A stretch of DNA of 64,000 nt from Sporosarcina sp. JAI121. GTDB taxonomy: Bacteria > Bacillota > Bacilli > Bacillales_A > Planococcaceae. The notes under the pieces are model-generated. The model was not told the origin of the DNA and made no database searches. It saw nothing but the letters and a program-made list of their open reading frames with translations. This document shows positions 8,821-18,553 of this stretch, one piece after another. Both the position numbers and the translations under genes were made by a program. Location: contig NZ_JACCCL010000001.1 of assembly GCF_013408665.1 (NCBI RefSeq), forward strand, positions 1,751,136-1,815,135, given 5' to 3'. Positions within the stretch are counted from its first letter, which is position 1. Each line of letters begins with the position of its first letter.

Positions 8821-10557
8821 TCAACATACTTCCAGTTCAGCGGTTTTTCTGCTGACAATTTCTTGGATTTCTGAACCGTCCATTGTTTCTTTTTTCATTA
8901 ATTCTTCTACTAATCGATCAAATTCGGATGCGTAGTCGTGAATGATACTTTCTGTTTTACGAAGCGCGTCTTCGAAAAGTGTCTGCATCTTCGCTTCTTT
9001 CTCACCCTTATTGAAAGTTAATGTGAAACCGCTTTGCAACAATCCTGTGTCGACCATCCGCTCAATAATTTCTTTCGCCTGCTGAACATCCCCGCTTACA
9101 CCGATACTATGCTCGCCGAGATATATGCGTTCGGCTACTCCACCGGCAAGGATCATGCTGACTTGATCCAGCAATTCACTATACGTTGACAAGTGGAGCT
9201 CTTTTTGAATAGGCGCGACATATCCAAGTGCCTGACCTCGCGGAATTATCGTCGCTTTCCTTACTGAACCGGGCTTTGTTACTGCAGCTAGCAGTGCATG
9301 ACCGGATTCATGAATTGCCACTCTTCTTTTAGTTTCGGGGTCATTCATTGAACGAGATGCGCTTCCAAGAATGGTGCGGTCAATTGCAAAATCAAGGTCA
9401 CTTTTATCAATTTGTTCGCGTCCATCGCGAATTGCCCTTCTACTGGCTGTTTTGAAGAGGGAACTTAGTTCTGCACCTGAAAATCCGGACGTACTTTCAG
9501 CTAGTACATCCAACGAGGCAAAGACTTCATCAGCCAACAGTTTGCCACGCGTGTGGATATCGATAATTTCCCTTCTTCCCGTCGTATCAGGCAGCGGCAC
9601 TTGGAAAGAATAATCGATTCTACCTGGACGAAGGAATGCATCATCCAACATGTCTTTTCGGTTCGTTGCTGCAATGAAGAGGACGCCATCGTTATTATTT
9701 CCACCATCCAGCTGAACAAGAAGTTCCGTTAATGTTTTTTCCGCTTCTTCCCCGCCATGGGTTTTGCGTTTACCCGCAAGTGCATCGACTTCATCAATAA
9801 AAATGACTGCCGGTCGCTGCTTTCTTGCATTTTCAAACAAAGAACGAACGCGGGAGGCACCGACACCGACAAATAATTCAGTGAAAGCTGATCCGCTGGA
9901 TGAATAGAACGTCGCACCTATTTCGCGTGCAATGGCTTGTGCGAGCAATGTTTTTCCAGTTCCAGGGGGCCCATATAAAAGAATTCCTTTCGGTGGCTGA
10001 ATACCAACCTGTACCGAACGTTTCGGGTCCTTCACAATGGATAAAGTCTGTAAAATCTCTTCCTTCATTTCTTCTGGAAGTCCTCCGATATCTTGCAAAG
10101 TAATATTTGGCAAAGGTGTTGCTTTTGAAGCGCTATTTTTCATGGAAGATGCTCCGACGCCAATCTTCCCTTTTTTATGAAGGATGAACAATGTAATGAG
10201 TGACGCGATGAACAATCCCCAAAGGATTAGGCCACCAATAGAGCTTTGAGAAGAATATTTATATGAAACATTGTATTTTTCAACCAATTGTTCAACCAGT
10301 TGGCTTTCTGGACGAACTTGGGTCGTGTATAGACCGTCTTTTGTTTTCAAGTACAATTTTCCATCTGACGTTTCTTTAAGTGAAACGGATTGATCTTTTT
10401 GAGCTTGGATTGTTTTTTCCATTTCCGAAAATGAAATTGCGGTTCCTTTATTTGCATCAAAGACATACCACCCTACACTTGCTCCTATTCCAGCGACTAA
10501 GAGGACGAGAATCACAATCTTTGTTGCAAACTTTGAAATAAACTTCAAGAATTCCAC
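8821..10557 (-). CDS. FtsH-type AAA+ zinc metalloprotease, apparently a second copy
   Basis: 578 aa, shorter than canonical FtsH (about 640-670). Order of elements: TM segment at about 14-32, extracytoplasmic loop, TM at about 107-126, Walker A GPPGTGKT (196-203), pore loop FVG near 229, Walker [13 protein letters not shown] segment ending LRPGR, and zinc site HESGH (416-420) with the downstream SGDVQQA acid. All catalytic residues are present, so it should be an active membrane-anchored protease. The main FtsH of Bacillales normally sits beside tilS-hpt, not here, so this is likely a paralogue. GTG at 10557 is taken as start; the Shine-Dalgarno AAGGAG is unusually close, and the TTG three codons further is an alternative. 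Confidence 0.9.
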   Translation of the reverse strand: MEFLKFISKFATKIVILVLLVAGIGASVGWYVFDANKGTAISFSEMEKTIQAQKDQSVSLKETSDGKLYLKTKDGLYTTQVRPESQLVEQLVEKYNVSYKYSSQSSIGGLILWGLFIASLITLFILHKKGKIGVGASSMKNSASKATPLPNITLQDIGGLPEEMKEEILQTLSIVKDPKRSVQVGIQPPKGILLYGPPGTGKTLLAQAIAREIGATFYSSSGSAFTELFVGVGASRVRSLFENARKQRPAVIFIDEVDALAGKRKTHGGEEAEKTLTELLVQLDGGNNNDGVLFIAATNRKDMLDDAFLRPGRIDYSFQVPLPDTTGRREIIDIHTRGKLLADEVFASLDVLAESTSGFSGAELSSLFKTASRRAIRDGREQIDKSDLDFAIDRTILGSASRSMNDPETKRRVAIHESGHALLAAVTKPGSVRKATIIPRGQALGYVAPIQKELHLSTYSELLDQVSMILAGGVAERIYLGEHSIGVSGDVQQAKEIIERMVDTGLLQSGFTLTFNKGEKEAKMQTLFEDALRKTESIIHDYASEFDRLVEELMKKETMDGSEIQEIVSRKTAELEVC

Positions 10558-11035
10558 AACTCCTTCTAGAATATACTTCTATTATAAAGGGTTTAGGAGT
10601 AATAATATAGTGAAATTAATAGACTTTTTGTAGAAAGCGTGAACATTTTCCTTGTCAATTCAAACTTGCAGTACGTCGAAAAGGAAAGCTGTCCTGTTCA
10701 TTTGGAAAGGAACTTGGATTTATCATTGAAACTTCCAGCACCATGTTTAGAAAAGATTTAATCGACCTATCATATGAAGAGCGTACCATGATTTCTATAT
10801 GTGATTGGGCAAAGATGATACTAAGCATTTACATTTAAAGATGTGAACTAGAACTGCCAAATAGGGCATCCGACAAGTGTCAAAATTCCAGTGTTCAAAC
10901 GTACATAATATTATCCCGGCTCAAGAAATTCTGACTGTCATTTCATCCACTTTTTAAGTAATTGAAACTTGAATATAAGAACATACGTCTGTATATGGTG
11001 CGTTTTTTTAGATGTCAATTACTGGAGGTAGTATA
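10558..11035. other. Intergenic region between divergent ftsH-like and LCP genes
   Basis: About 480 bp with no recognised gene. A TATAAT element on the minus strand near 10580 could serve the ftsH-like gene, but its -35 is poor. A 31-codon ATG frame at 10743 has no ribosome site and no recognisable product. GGAGG at 11024-11028 is the LCP ribosome site. Confidence 0.45.
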
Positions 11036-11983
11036 ATGATACGTGCAGATAGAAAGAAAATGAAGAAACGTAAAAAATGGCCGTGGTTTGTTGCGGTGAT
11101 TTTCCTTATAATTGGCGGCCTCGCTTTTAATGTCTACTTAGACTTGACGTCAACATTGAAAGGGATGTATAAACCGATTGAACGGGAGCTATCCGGGAAA
11201 CGCGAAGAAAAAATCGTGCTTAAGAAACAGGATCCATTTTCAGTGCTCGTGTTGGGTGTGGATGAACGGGAAGGCGATAAAGGCCGTTCGGACACTATGA
11301 TTGTAATGGCAGTCAATCCTAGATTGAAAATGACGAAGATGGTCAGCATTCCAAGGGATACGTATACAGAAATTGTCGGTCATGGCACGCAGGATAAGCT
11401 GAACCATGCATATGCATTCGGCGGCATTCAAATGTCGATGGATTCGGTAGAAAATTTATTCGATATTCCGATAGATTATGTCGTAGAAGTAAATATGGAA
11501 GGTTTCCAAACAATTGTAGATGCGGTCGGTGGCGTCAAGGTCAACAATCCATTTGATTTTACGCAGGATTCCATTCATTTCAAAGCTGGTGAAATTACGT
11601 TAACCGGCAAAGAAGCTTTATCGTATGTACGTATGCGCAAAGAGGACCCGAACGGCGACTTTGGTCGTCAAGACCGGCAAAAGCAAGTGATTGAAGGCGT
11701 GTTGCATGAAGGGACATCCATTAAGAGCTTGCTTAATTACCGTACTGTATTCAATTCCTTGGGTGACAATGTGAGAACGAATATGACGTTTGATGAAATG
11801 GTTGATGTCCAGAAGAACTACCGGGAAGCTGCTGGAAAAGTGGAACAGATGCATTTTGAAAAAGGTCTGGGCAAACGTCTGAACGGTGGAATTTGGTATT
11901 ATATGATGGACGAAAAAGAATTAGAACAGATGAAATCTACGTTAAAACAACATTTGGAATTGAATGGAGCCGTGGAGGAGTAA
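11036..11983 (+). CDS. LytR-CpsA-Psr (LCP) family cell-wall ligase
   Basis: 315 aa from ATG 11036, which follows GGAGG at 7 nt. A basic cytoplasmic tail (KKMKKRKKW) precedes one TM segment at about residues 15-35, then an extracellular LCP domain: VLVLGVDER, GRSDTMIV (Arg and Asp bind the pyrophosphate), SIPRDTY and VRMRKEDPNGDFGRQDRQ. These proteins transfer teichoic-acid or other glycopolymers from polyprenyl pyrophosphate to peptidoglycan. It is similar in size to TagT/TagU-type members; which one cannot be decided. The coding end forms the left arm of a shared terminator with proA. Confidence 0.9.
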   Translation: MIRADRKKMKKRKKWPWFVAVIFLIIGGLAFNVYLDLTSTLKGMYKPIERELSGKREEKIVLKKQDPFSVLVLGVDEREGDKGRSDTMIVMAVNPRLKMTKMVSIPRDTYTEIVGHGTQDKLNHAYAFGGIQMSMDSVENLFDIPIDYVVEVNMEGFQTIVDAVGGVKVNNPFDFTQDSIHFKAGEITLTGKEALSYVRMRKEDPNGDFGRQDRQKQVIEGVLHEGTSIKSLLNYRTVFNSLGDNVRTNMTFDEMVDVQKNYREAAGKVEQMHFEKGLGKRLNGGIWYYMMDEKELEQMKSTLKQHLELNGAVEE

Positions 11984-12000
11984 ATCTCCACGGCTTTTTT
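11969..12000. terminator. Bidirectional terminator between LCP gene and proA
   Basis: GCCGTGGAG / CTCCACGGC, a perfect 9-bp stem followed by TTTTTT on the plus strand. The left arm overlaps the last codons of the LCP gene; the convergent proA stop lies just beyond. Confidence 0.8.
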
Positions 12001-13246
12001 ATAAACGTACTTGCCCGTTACCATGAATGACAAATTTTGTTGTCGTCAGCGCTTTTAATCCCATCGGACCTCTTGCATGCAGTTTTTGGGTACTGATTCC
12101 TATTTCTGCACCGTATCCGAATTCAAAACCATCCGTAAATCGGGTTGATGCATTATGATAAACTGCAGCAGCGTCAATATGGTTTAAAAAAATTGCGGCG
12201 TTCTGTTCATCATTTGTGATAATAGCTTCGGAATGCTTTGTTCCGTATTGGGTAATATGGGCGATTGCTTCGGTAAGATTTTTTACAAGTTTGATGCTGA
12301 CCGTCAAGTCCAAGTATTCTGTCGACCAATCCCTTTCGGATGCAGTTTGTACATCTTTGCATTCGTTGACAAGTCTCTCATCCCCAAATATTTCTACGTC
12401 GCAGGCCTGCAGTTTCCCAATTAGCTCTCCCCCATGTTGTGTAAACCAATTTTCATGAATTAGGATTGTTTCAATTGCATTGCAGACAGATGGACGCTGA
12501 ACTTTTGCATTAAGGGCGATGTTCCCAGCCATCTCTTGATCCGCGGTTTCGTCAATAAAAATATGGCAATTTCCAGCTCCCGTTTGAATGACGGGCACTG
12601 TCGCTTCTCTTATTACTGTATCAATCAATTTCTTACCGCCTCTTGGTATGAGAACATCCAAGTATTCATTCAGCTGGAAAAGTTCCCTAGCTGTTTCCCT
12701 GCTCGTATCTTCGATTAGCTGTATGGACGCTCCTGCGATTTCGCTTTTTTCGAGCGCAGCGTGAATTGATTTTATAAGTGCCTTATTCGAATGTTTGGCT
12801 GAGGAACTTCCTCTTAAAATGACAGCATTCCCCGTTTTAATTGCAAGCGTTGCCGCGTCAACCGTGACATTCGGTCTTGCTTCATAAATCATGCCAATGA
12901 CGCCAATTGGCACCCGCTTGACTTCTATAAACAATCCGTTGTCCTTTTCGATGGTCTCCACTGTTTCCCCGATTGGATCTAGTAATGTAATGAGCTGACG
13001 GATGGCACTAGCCATGTCTTCAATCCTATTTTCCGTCAGAAGGATACGGTCAAGGGTGGCATCAGTAAATCCTTTTTCTTTTCCCTCATCTAAATCATGT
13101 TTGTTTTCCGCAAGGATACCTAATTTATCGGTTAGTAGTTGTTCGGCAATCAATTCCAGTGCCTCGTTTTTTTGGTCTGTTGTAATATTCACCAGCGAAT
13201 AACTGGCTTCCTTGGTAATTTGTCCTTTTCTTTTCACTTCACTCAT
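11999..13246 (-). CDS. proA: Gamma-glutamyl phosphate reductase
   Basis: 415 aa, the second enzyme of proline synthesis, reducing gamma-glutamyl phosphate to glutamate semialdehyde with NADPH. Aldehyde-dehydrogenase fold: the segment [23 protein letters not shown] and the catalytic-Cys region [12 protein letters not shown] are all present. It lies 16 nt downstream of proB in one operon under the T-box. Confidence 0.96.
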   Translation of the reverse strand: MSEVKRKGQITKEASYSLVNITTDQKNEALELIAEQLLTDKLGILAENKHDLDEGKEKGFTDATLDRILLTENRIEDMASAIRQLITLLDPIGETVETIEKDNGLFIEVKRVPIGVIGMIYEARPNVTVDAATLAIKTGNAVILRGSSSAKHSNKALIKSIHAALEKSEIAGASIQLIEDTSRETARELFQLNEYLDVLIPRGGKKLIDTVIREATVPVIQTGAGNCHIFIDETADQEMAGNIALNAKVQRPSVCNAIETILIHENWFTQHGGELIGKLQACDVEIFGDERLVNECKDVQTASERDWSTEYLDLTVSIKLVKNLTEAIAHITQYGTKHSEAIITNDEQNAAIFLNHIDAAAVYHNASTRFTDGFEFGYGAEIGISTQKLHARGPMGLKALTTTKFVIHGNGQVRL

Positions 13247-13262
13247 CTATAATTCCCCCTAC

Positions 13263-14363
13263 TTATAGTTGTACCCAACGGTTACGATGAATTACTTCCA
13301 CAGGCGATGGTAACAAGTCCTCGTCTCTACTCCAGTTCGGGTTTTCAATTCTCTTCCTCAATTCATCAGATGAATAACTGACCTCCCCTTTTCCTAAAAC
13401 ACCATTCAAGCCCAACACTTCAACGACGTCTCCCTTGACAAAAGTCCCTTTCACATTAAAAATGCCCGCTGGCAGTAAGCTCTTTCCATTATATAAAAGG
13501 GCTTCTTCAGCGCCTTGATCAACGTAAAGTTTTCCTGTCGATTCGGAATGAAGGACAATCCATTGCCTGCTTGTATTGATTTTCATTATGTCCGGATTGG
13601 ATATATACGTTCCATCACCAGCACCCTGTAAAATTTTCAGCAGTTTGTTTTGTCCTTCACCTGTTCCGATAAAGATGGAAATGCCCAGTGCATTTGCAGT
13701 TTCTGCAGCTAATAGCTTTGACTTCATTCCGCCTGTTCCGATTTTGGAACCTGTATCGCCAGCTCCTTTCATCAGATCATCCGTAATCTGTTTTAAATGA
13801 TCAAGACGTCTTGCAGAAGGATTTTTATGGGGATTCGAATCATACAGACCGTTAATATCAGTCAAAATAATGAGCTGGTCCGCGTGAAGAAGACCGCTGA
13901 CAAGAGCCGAAAGCATATCATTATCTCCAAATGTCAATTCTTCAACAGAGACGGAATCATTTTCATTGATAATCGGTACAATTCCCCGCTCCAACAGCTC
14001 TGTCATCGTCTCAAATGCATTTCTGTAGCGTTCCCGGTTGGAAAAATCGTTGCGTGTCAGTAAAATCTGAGCCGGAACGATATTATGCGCGATGAATTTT
14101 TCGGTGTACGATTGCATCAATAATCCCTGACCTACTGCAGCGGCGGCTTGTTTTCCTTTGATGGTGACAGGTCTTGACGAGTAGCCTAACTTAGCGAACC
14201 CGGCGGCCACTGCACCCGAAGAGACGACAATGACATCATGCCCTTCTTTACGAAGTACAGAAAGAGCCGCGATATGATCGTTGAATTTTGTTTGATCGAT
14301 TTCGCCTTTCCCATTCGTTAAAGAACTGCTTCCTATTTTCACAACGATTCGTTGTTTTTTCAT
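13263..14363 (-). CDS. proB: Glutamate 5-kinase
   Basis: 366 aa from ATG 14363 (GGGGG 7 nt upstream); the frame extends further up only because it crosses the T-box leader. The amino-acid kinase domain starts VVKIGSSSL and contains the glutamate-site NENDSVS and DNDMLSA segments and TGGMKSK. The C-terminal roughly 90 residues form the PUA domain usual for this enzyme. It is the first committed step of proline synthesis and forms a complex with ProA; feedback by proline is expected from the family. Confidence 0.96.
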   Translation of the reverse strand: MKKQRIVVKIGSSSLTNGKGEIDQTKFNDHIAALSVLRKEGHDVIVVSSGAVAAGFAKLGYSSRPVTIKGKQAAAAVGQGLLMQSYTEKFIAHNIVPAQILLTRNDFSNRERYRNAFETMTELLERGIVPIINENDSVSVEELTFGDNDMLSALVSGLLHADQLIILTDINGLYDSNPHKNPSARRLDHLKQITDDLMKGAGDTGSKIGTGGMKSKLLAAETANALGISIFIGTGEGQNKLLKILQGAGDGTYISNPDIMKINTSRQWIVLHSESTGKLYVDQGAEEALLYNGKSLLPAGIFNVKGTFVKGDVVEVLGLNGVLGKGEVSYSSDELRKRIENPNWSRDEDLLPSPVEVIHRNRWVQL

Positions 14364-14397
14364 CTGAAGACCCCCATCTTCCTTGTAGTTTTGAAAA

Positions 14398-14650
14398 CAA
14401 AAAAGCCCTTTCATCCTGTTATTAAGGACGAAAGGGCTTGGCTTCCGCGGTACCACCATAATTGGATGCGTGCAAACACATCCCACTTATCCCCATAACG
14501 CCGGGGTTGGCGCCTATGTTTTGCATAGGACTACGAAGGCAGGTTCTGCGGTTTGCTGTGGCGGAATCTTCCAGCTGATAAATTCCGCTCTCTGTTCTAA
14601 CAAGTGCTCGCATACTAGTCCTTCATCTGCGTTCAGTTTTCTAAGATTTC
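14398..14650 (-). ncRNA. T-box riboswitch leader (proline type) of proBA
   Basis: Minus-strand leader with the conserved T-box core TGGTACCGCG (at about 14447-14456), which binds uncharged tRNA acceptor ends. It is followed by a terminator AGCCCTTTCGTCCT / AGGATGAAAGGGCT plus T run (14398-14439). Stem I starts with GGACTA paired to TAGTCC and includes AGAGAG. The candidate specifier is CCT (proline) in GAACCTGCC at about 14535-14545, which agrees with the proline genes downstream. When proline tRNA is uncharged the antiterminator forms and proBA is read. Confidence 0.92.
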
Positions 14651-14655
14651 AAATA

Positions 14656-14683
14656 ATCATACAACAAATACCTGAATTGTCAA
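14656..14683 (-). promoter_or_regulatory. Sigma-A promoter of the proBA T-box transcript
   Basis: TTGACA (minus strand, 14683-14678) and TATGAT (14661-14656) with a 16-bp spacer, directly upstream of the T-box leader. Confidence 0.8.
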
Positions 14684-14711
14684 GTGCATATCAATAAATA
14701 GCCTTACATAT

Positions 14712-15824
14712 TTATTCAACTTGGTAGTGCATCTCTTCGACAGTGAACTTATCGATCGTCGCAAGATCCGGTTCGTATCCGATGCCAAATGCATTTGGAA
14801 CGGTTATATAACCGTCTTCGGTGACCACTTCAGGGGTAATGACGTCTTCTTTCCAATAACGGGAGGAACCTGCCGTATCCCCCGGTAAAATGAAGTTCGG
14901 AAGCGTCGTGAGCGCTACGTTATGCGCACGGCCAATTCCCGATTCCAACATGCCGCCGCACCAAACAGGTATGCGATGTTCCATGCAATAATCATGAATT
15001 TTTTTCGCTTCTGTAAGACCGCCTACACGGCCAATTTTAATATTGATGATTTGCGTACTACCCAGTTCAATCGCTTTTCGCGTATCTTCAAGGGAGTGAA
15101 TACTCTCATCCAGACAAATTGGTGTTTTTAGCTGTTTCTGCAATACCGCGTGATCGATGATGTCATCTGAAGCCAGTGGCTGCTCAATCATCGTCAAATT
15201 GAATTCGTCCAGCTGTTTGAGTAGTTCCACATCTTCAAGTGTATAGGCAGAATTCGCATCTGCCATAAGCGGGACTTGAGGGAAGTTTTTACGGAGTTCC
15301 CGAATTACCTCCACATCATAACCAGGCTTGATTTTGACTTTAATACGCTTATAGCCTTCCTTGATAAAACCGCTGACCGTTTCGACCAGATCAGCAACAT
15401 TTTCTTGGATTCCAATACTAATACCAACCTCGATTTTGTCTCGCTCGCCGCCTAATGCTTGCGTCAACGTCATTTTATTGCGCTTCGCGTAAAGATCCCA
15501 AACTGCACCTTCTACTGTGGATTTCGCCATATTGTTTTTGCGAATTGCAGTAAACAATTCACTGATTTCATCGGGATGACCGATTTCTTTGCCCAAAACG
15601 ATTGGTATTAAGAATTCTTCGATTATATGCAAGTTTGTTCCGAGTGTTTCTTCGCTGTACCAAGGTGATTCAAATGCGACGGATTCCCCCCACCCTGTAT
15701 TTCCAAGCTCATCCTTCACTTCCAACAATAGAAAATCTTTGTCCTGGAATGTACCAAAACTTGTCGTGAAAGGCTTTTTCATTCTCATCTTCATAACGCG
15801 TATTGTAATTTCTTTTAGTATCAT
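14712..15824 (-). CDS. N-acylamino-acid racemase / o-succinylbenzoate synthase family enzyme
   Basis: 370 aa enolase-superfamily protein. The catalytic lysines KVK (162/164) and K263 and the metal ligands D189, E214 and D239 are all at the spacing of NSAR/OSBS enzymes. No menaquinone genes are adjacent; instead it clusters with a GNAT acyltransferase and an M20 amidohydrolase, the set reported in Geobacillus-like bacteria where N-succinyl-D-amino acids are racemised and desuccinylated to L-amino acids. So NSAR is the likely role, possibly with residual OSBS activity. GAGGAGGG precedes the ATG. It is the last gene of the three-gene set. Confidence 0.85.
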   Translation of the reverse strand: MILKEITIRVMKMRMKKPFTTSFGTFQDKDFLLLEVKDELGNTGWGESVAFESPWYSEETLGTNLHIIEEFLIPIVLGKEIGHPDEISELFTAIRKNNMAKSTVEGAVWDLYAKRNKMTLTQALGGERDKIEVGISIGIQENVADLVETVSGFIKEGYKRIKVKIKPGYDVEVIRELRKNFPQVPLMADANSAYTLEDVELLKQLDEFNLTMIEQPLASDDIIDHAVLQKQLKTPICLDESIHSLEDTRKAIELGSTQIINIKIGRVGGLTEAKKIHDYCMEHRIPVWCGGMLESGIGRAHNVALTTLPNFILPGDTAGSSRYWKEDVITPEVVTEDGYITVPNAFGIGYEPDLATIDKFTVEEMHYQVE

Positions 15825-15839
15825 TTATACCCTCCTCTA

Positions 15840-16658
15840 TTATCTTATCTTTAACGGAATCGTGTTTCTCTTCACCACTTGGTAATAATGAACGCCTTCT
15901 GTTGATTTACTGACACCTACTAATGCGTAACCCGCACTGAACAGTGTATTGAACACGGTTCTTATCTTCATGCGCCAATCTAGCGCCAGTTCAGGTTCAC
16001 TTTGTTTGATCGACTTCATTTGCGCTGGTACAGGAATTTCGATGCCATCACAGTCAGTTGGTATCTCTCCTTTTTCCATGATGAATAGCGGATTGCCTTC
16101 TTTTGAGCACCCCACTTTGAATGGACGTTCATAACTGCTGATTTGCGGCACCCATTTTTCTTCAACACGTTGACTTGCTATCCACCATTCAATTTTAAAA
16201 CGGTCGGACGGCAACCCTTTATTCAGTCCGTCGTTCATTTCCCCGTACCAATTATCCAAGTAGATACTGCAAATACCAAATAACTTGGAGGTGTTCAAAT
16301 AGGCATTGCGTGTTTCAAGAGGGTCGAATGTCCAGGTGATTAAATCATAGCCCATTTCTATTGCGACAGTACGCTGTTCCTCTTTTAAAAACTTTCCGAT
16401 TCCCATCAGCTGATAGTCCGGATGAACGCCGAGCATATGTGAACATAAATATGAACTCCCATTCTTGAAGCCCGGGAAACTGTAAGAAAAACCGATGAGT
16501 TCATCCTCAATAAATGCACCCAACATCAGCCCGCCATTTTTCACCGCCGTAAACGTCTGAGGAACAGGGGTCGGAGTTGTAGACCAGACTTGTTTTTCAA
16601 GAGTTTGAACAAGAGTCATGTCTTCGATGGTTATCAATTTGCGGATGGCTACTGTCAT
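15840..16658 (-). CDS. GNAT-family acyltransferase, probable D-amino-acid N-succinyltransferase
   Basis: 272 aa. The GNAT acyl-CoA loop is visible in HMLGVHPDYQLMGIGKFL (VxPxxQxxGxG pattern). It corresponds to the larger, conserved COG3375-type GNAT that co-occurs with N-acylamino-acid racemase. Proposed role: succinylate D-amino acids so that the racemase and the L-specific hydrolase can turn them into L-amino acids. It is separated from the hydrolase by 4 nt and from the racemase by 15 nt, so it is clearly co-transcribed. Confidence 0.8.
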   Translation of the reverse strand: MTVAIRKLITIEDMTLVQTLEKQVWSTTPTPVPQTFTAVKNGGLMLGAFIEDELIGFSYSFPGFKNGSSYLCSHMLGVHPDYQLMGIGKFLKEEQRTVAIEMGYDLITWTFDPLETRNAYLNTSKLFGICSIYLDNWYGEMNDGLNKGLPSDRFKIEWWIASQRVEEKWVPQISSYERPFKVGCSKEGNPLFIMEKGEIPTDCDGIEIPVPAQMKSIKQSEPELALDWRMKIRTVFNTLFSAGYALVGVSKSTEGVHYYQVVKRNTIPLKIR

Positions 16659-16662
16659 GAGA

Positions 16663-17805
16663 TCAGTCCCCGCTTTCCAGCTTTTCGATTGTCTTAATGA
16701 CGGTACGGACCAGGATTTCTATTCCCGTCAGTATACTATCTCGATTAAAAGTCATTTTGGGATGGTGCAAGCCCGGAGATAAATCACAGCCTAAGCCAAG
16801 CATCGTCGCTTTGACGGAAGGTCGTTTCAATGTATAGTAATGGAAGTCTTCTCCTCCTGGCGTAACGATTGGCGGTGCCAGGTATTGTTCGCCGACCGTT
16901 TCCGTAATTGCTGATGCCATTATTTCCACTGCGGTTTCATCAACTTCTGCAGCTACAGTTTCAGATGTAACAGTAGTATTGATGGTCACTTCCGATAGGT
17001 CCGCAACAGAACGGATTACCTTTTCTACACGCTCTAGCAATTTGTCCATGACTCTGTTTGTCTGTGAACGTAAATCCAAGCTGAACACGGCATTTCCGGG
17101 AATGATGTTTGCGGACTCGCCACCTGCTTGGAACATCGTTACTTTTGCGGAATGCGGAACCATCGGATCTATATGGATGGAGTGAATTGCCTGCACAAGA
17201 AGTGCCATTACCTCAATGGCATTCTGCCCAAGGTGCGGTCTTGCTCCGTGTGCTTCCGTTCCAATGATGGATCCATTCACCGTCTTACTAGAACCATGCA
17301 TGATTGCGGGGGATGAATAACCATGTCCAATTTCCTGGATTGGCCGAAGATGAACACCATACAAATAATCAATATCATCAACAATACCTTTATCCAAAAA
17401 TGCCAAAGCACCCGCCCCGATTTCTTCTGCCGGCTGGAATAACACTTTCAATCGGCCGGATTTCGGATACCCAAGTTTTTTCAAGACGAGCAATGCGCCA
17501 ACCGCTATTGTCATATGTGCATCATGCCCGCAGGAATGATTCGCCTGATAGACCCCATCCACTTCCTGCCATAACGCATCGATATCTGTGCGTAGTCCTA
17601 CACAATAATCTCCGGTCCCTTCGGTGACAACTAGACCCGTAGAATCCTCGAAAGTTTCCACATGAAAACCTTCATCTTTCAGCAATTGTTGTAAATATTC
17701 CGTCGTCCCAAATTCCTGCAAACTGATTTCGGGATGTGTATGTAAATGTTGAAATATGTCTTCCACAATCGGCTTTATCTCCTGTAGCAGTTGTTTCATT
17801 TTCAA
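16663..17805 (-). CDS. M20-family amidohydrolase (AmhX-like), probable N-acyl-L-amino-acid hydrolase
   Basis: 380 aa M20D metallohydrolase. Metal-site motifs: HPEIS, NHSCGHDAHM, QPAEEIGAGA and PGGEDFHYY. A dimerisation domain is expected between about residues 180 and 290. It is close in size and sequence style to B. subtilis AmhX. As the first gene of the racemase/GNAT set it should perform the final desuccinylation. Annotation as N-acetyldiaminopimelate deacetylase is the main alternative, but the dap genes are absent here. A TTG (17805) or an ATG two codons later may be the start. Confidence 0.82.
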   Translation of the reverse strand: MKMKQLLQEIKPIVEDIFQHLHTHPEISLQEFGTTEYLQQLLKDEGFHVETFEDSTGLVVTEGTGDYCVGLRTDIDALWQEVDGVYQANHSCGHDAHMTIAVGALLVLKKLGYPKSGRLKVLFQPAEEIGAGALAFLDKGIVDDIDYLYGVHLRPIQEIGHGYSSPAIMHGSSKTVNGSIIGTEAHGARPHLGQNAIEVMALLVQAIHSIHIDPMVPHSAKVTMFQAGGESANIIPGNAVFSLDLRSQTNRVMDKLLERVEKVIRSVADLSEVTINTTVTSETVAAEVDETAVEIMASAITETVGEQYLAPPIVTPGGEDFHYYTLKRPSVKATMLGLGCDLSPGLHHPKMTFNRDSILTGIEILVRTVIKTIEKLESGD

Positions 17806-17891
17806 TCTGTCCCTTCTCCACTAAAAATTTGTTTGGCTTATTTTAAAATTGTTACGAATTTCAAAATTCTACATCCCCTGGATTGAAACCG

Positions 17892-18518
17892 TTAATCATG
17901 GCTATTTGTGTAAAGGGCGTGTTCTTTAATGTAACGATAACAAGAATCGGGTAGAAGATAACGAGGTTCTCCGTTCATAGAAAACTCCTCCCGAATGTAG
18001 GTAGAGCTAATTTCCATAGATAAGCCTTTATCGAGCAAATGAAAAGTCTGTCCATCGTCATTATTTCTTAAAATGGCTGATTTACTGATCGCCTCCAGCA
18101 TATTAATGCCTTCACGGGCCATAACGATAAATTTATTTTCTTTGATGAGAGAATCAGATTGTCCCCATTTGCCGGCGCCGATATCTACCAATAAATCTGC
18201 TCCCATAATGAAGTAGATTTCATCATCTTTATAAAATCCCTTGAAATGCTTAAGCGTTTCATAAGTCGTAAGTTTCCAACCTTCCTGCTTCAATTCATAA
18301 TCGTCGGCTATGAATTTATCATTGTCTTGAATTGCCAGTTCGATCATATTCCAACGATGTTTGTCATCTGTTTTCATTTCTTTATCTTTTCGTTTCTGTG
18401 AAGAAGGCAGGAAAATGATTTTATCCAAGTTGCAACGGTGTGCAATTGTACTCGCTGTCCATAAGTGAACATTCGTGATTGGATCGAAAGAAGACCCATA
18501 AATTCCCATTCTAGCCAA
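17892..18518 (-). CDS. Divergent nicotinate-nucleotide adenylyltransferase (NadD-like)
   Basis: 208 aa nucleotidyltransferase that would join ATP and NaMN (or NMN). It has the N-terminal GSSFDPITNVHL, the FIMGADLL block and the C-terminal ISSTYIRE motif of NadD. The usual (H/T)xGH nucleotide motif reads TNVH here, with Gly replaced by Val. The canonical Bacillales nadD normally lies in the yqeI-nadD-yqeK group beyond comEC, outside this window, so this is likely a paralogue. TTG start with GGGAGG 9 nt upstream. It is co-directional with pncA and the NrtR-like gene (35-nt gap), which supports an NAD-salvage role. Confidence 0.8.
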   Translation of the reverse strand: MARMGIYGSSFDPITNVHLWTASTIAHRCNLDKIIFLPSSQKRKDKEMKTDDKHRWNMIELAIQDNDKFIADDYELKQEGWKLTTYETLKHFKGFYKDDEIYFIMGADLLVDIGAGKWGQSDSLIKENKFIVMAREGINMLEAISKSAILRNNDDGQTFHLLDKGLSMEISSTYIREEFSMNGEPRYLLPDSCYRYIKEHALYTNSHD

Positions 18519-18553
18519 ATCGGTTCGCCTCCCCTAATTTTAAGTAACTTCCA

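Noticed and set aside
8568..8855. Two opposite short frames between the patatin and ftsH-like genes
   Set aside because: They overlap each other and the terminator, and neither has a convincing product; the plus frame ends in a poly-Lys run created by the terminator.
10743..10838. 31-codon ATG frame in the ftsH-LCP spacer
   Set aside because: No Shine-Dalgarno and no homology recognised; length is expected by chance.
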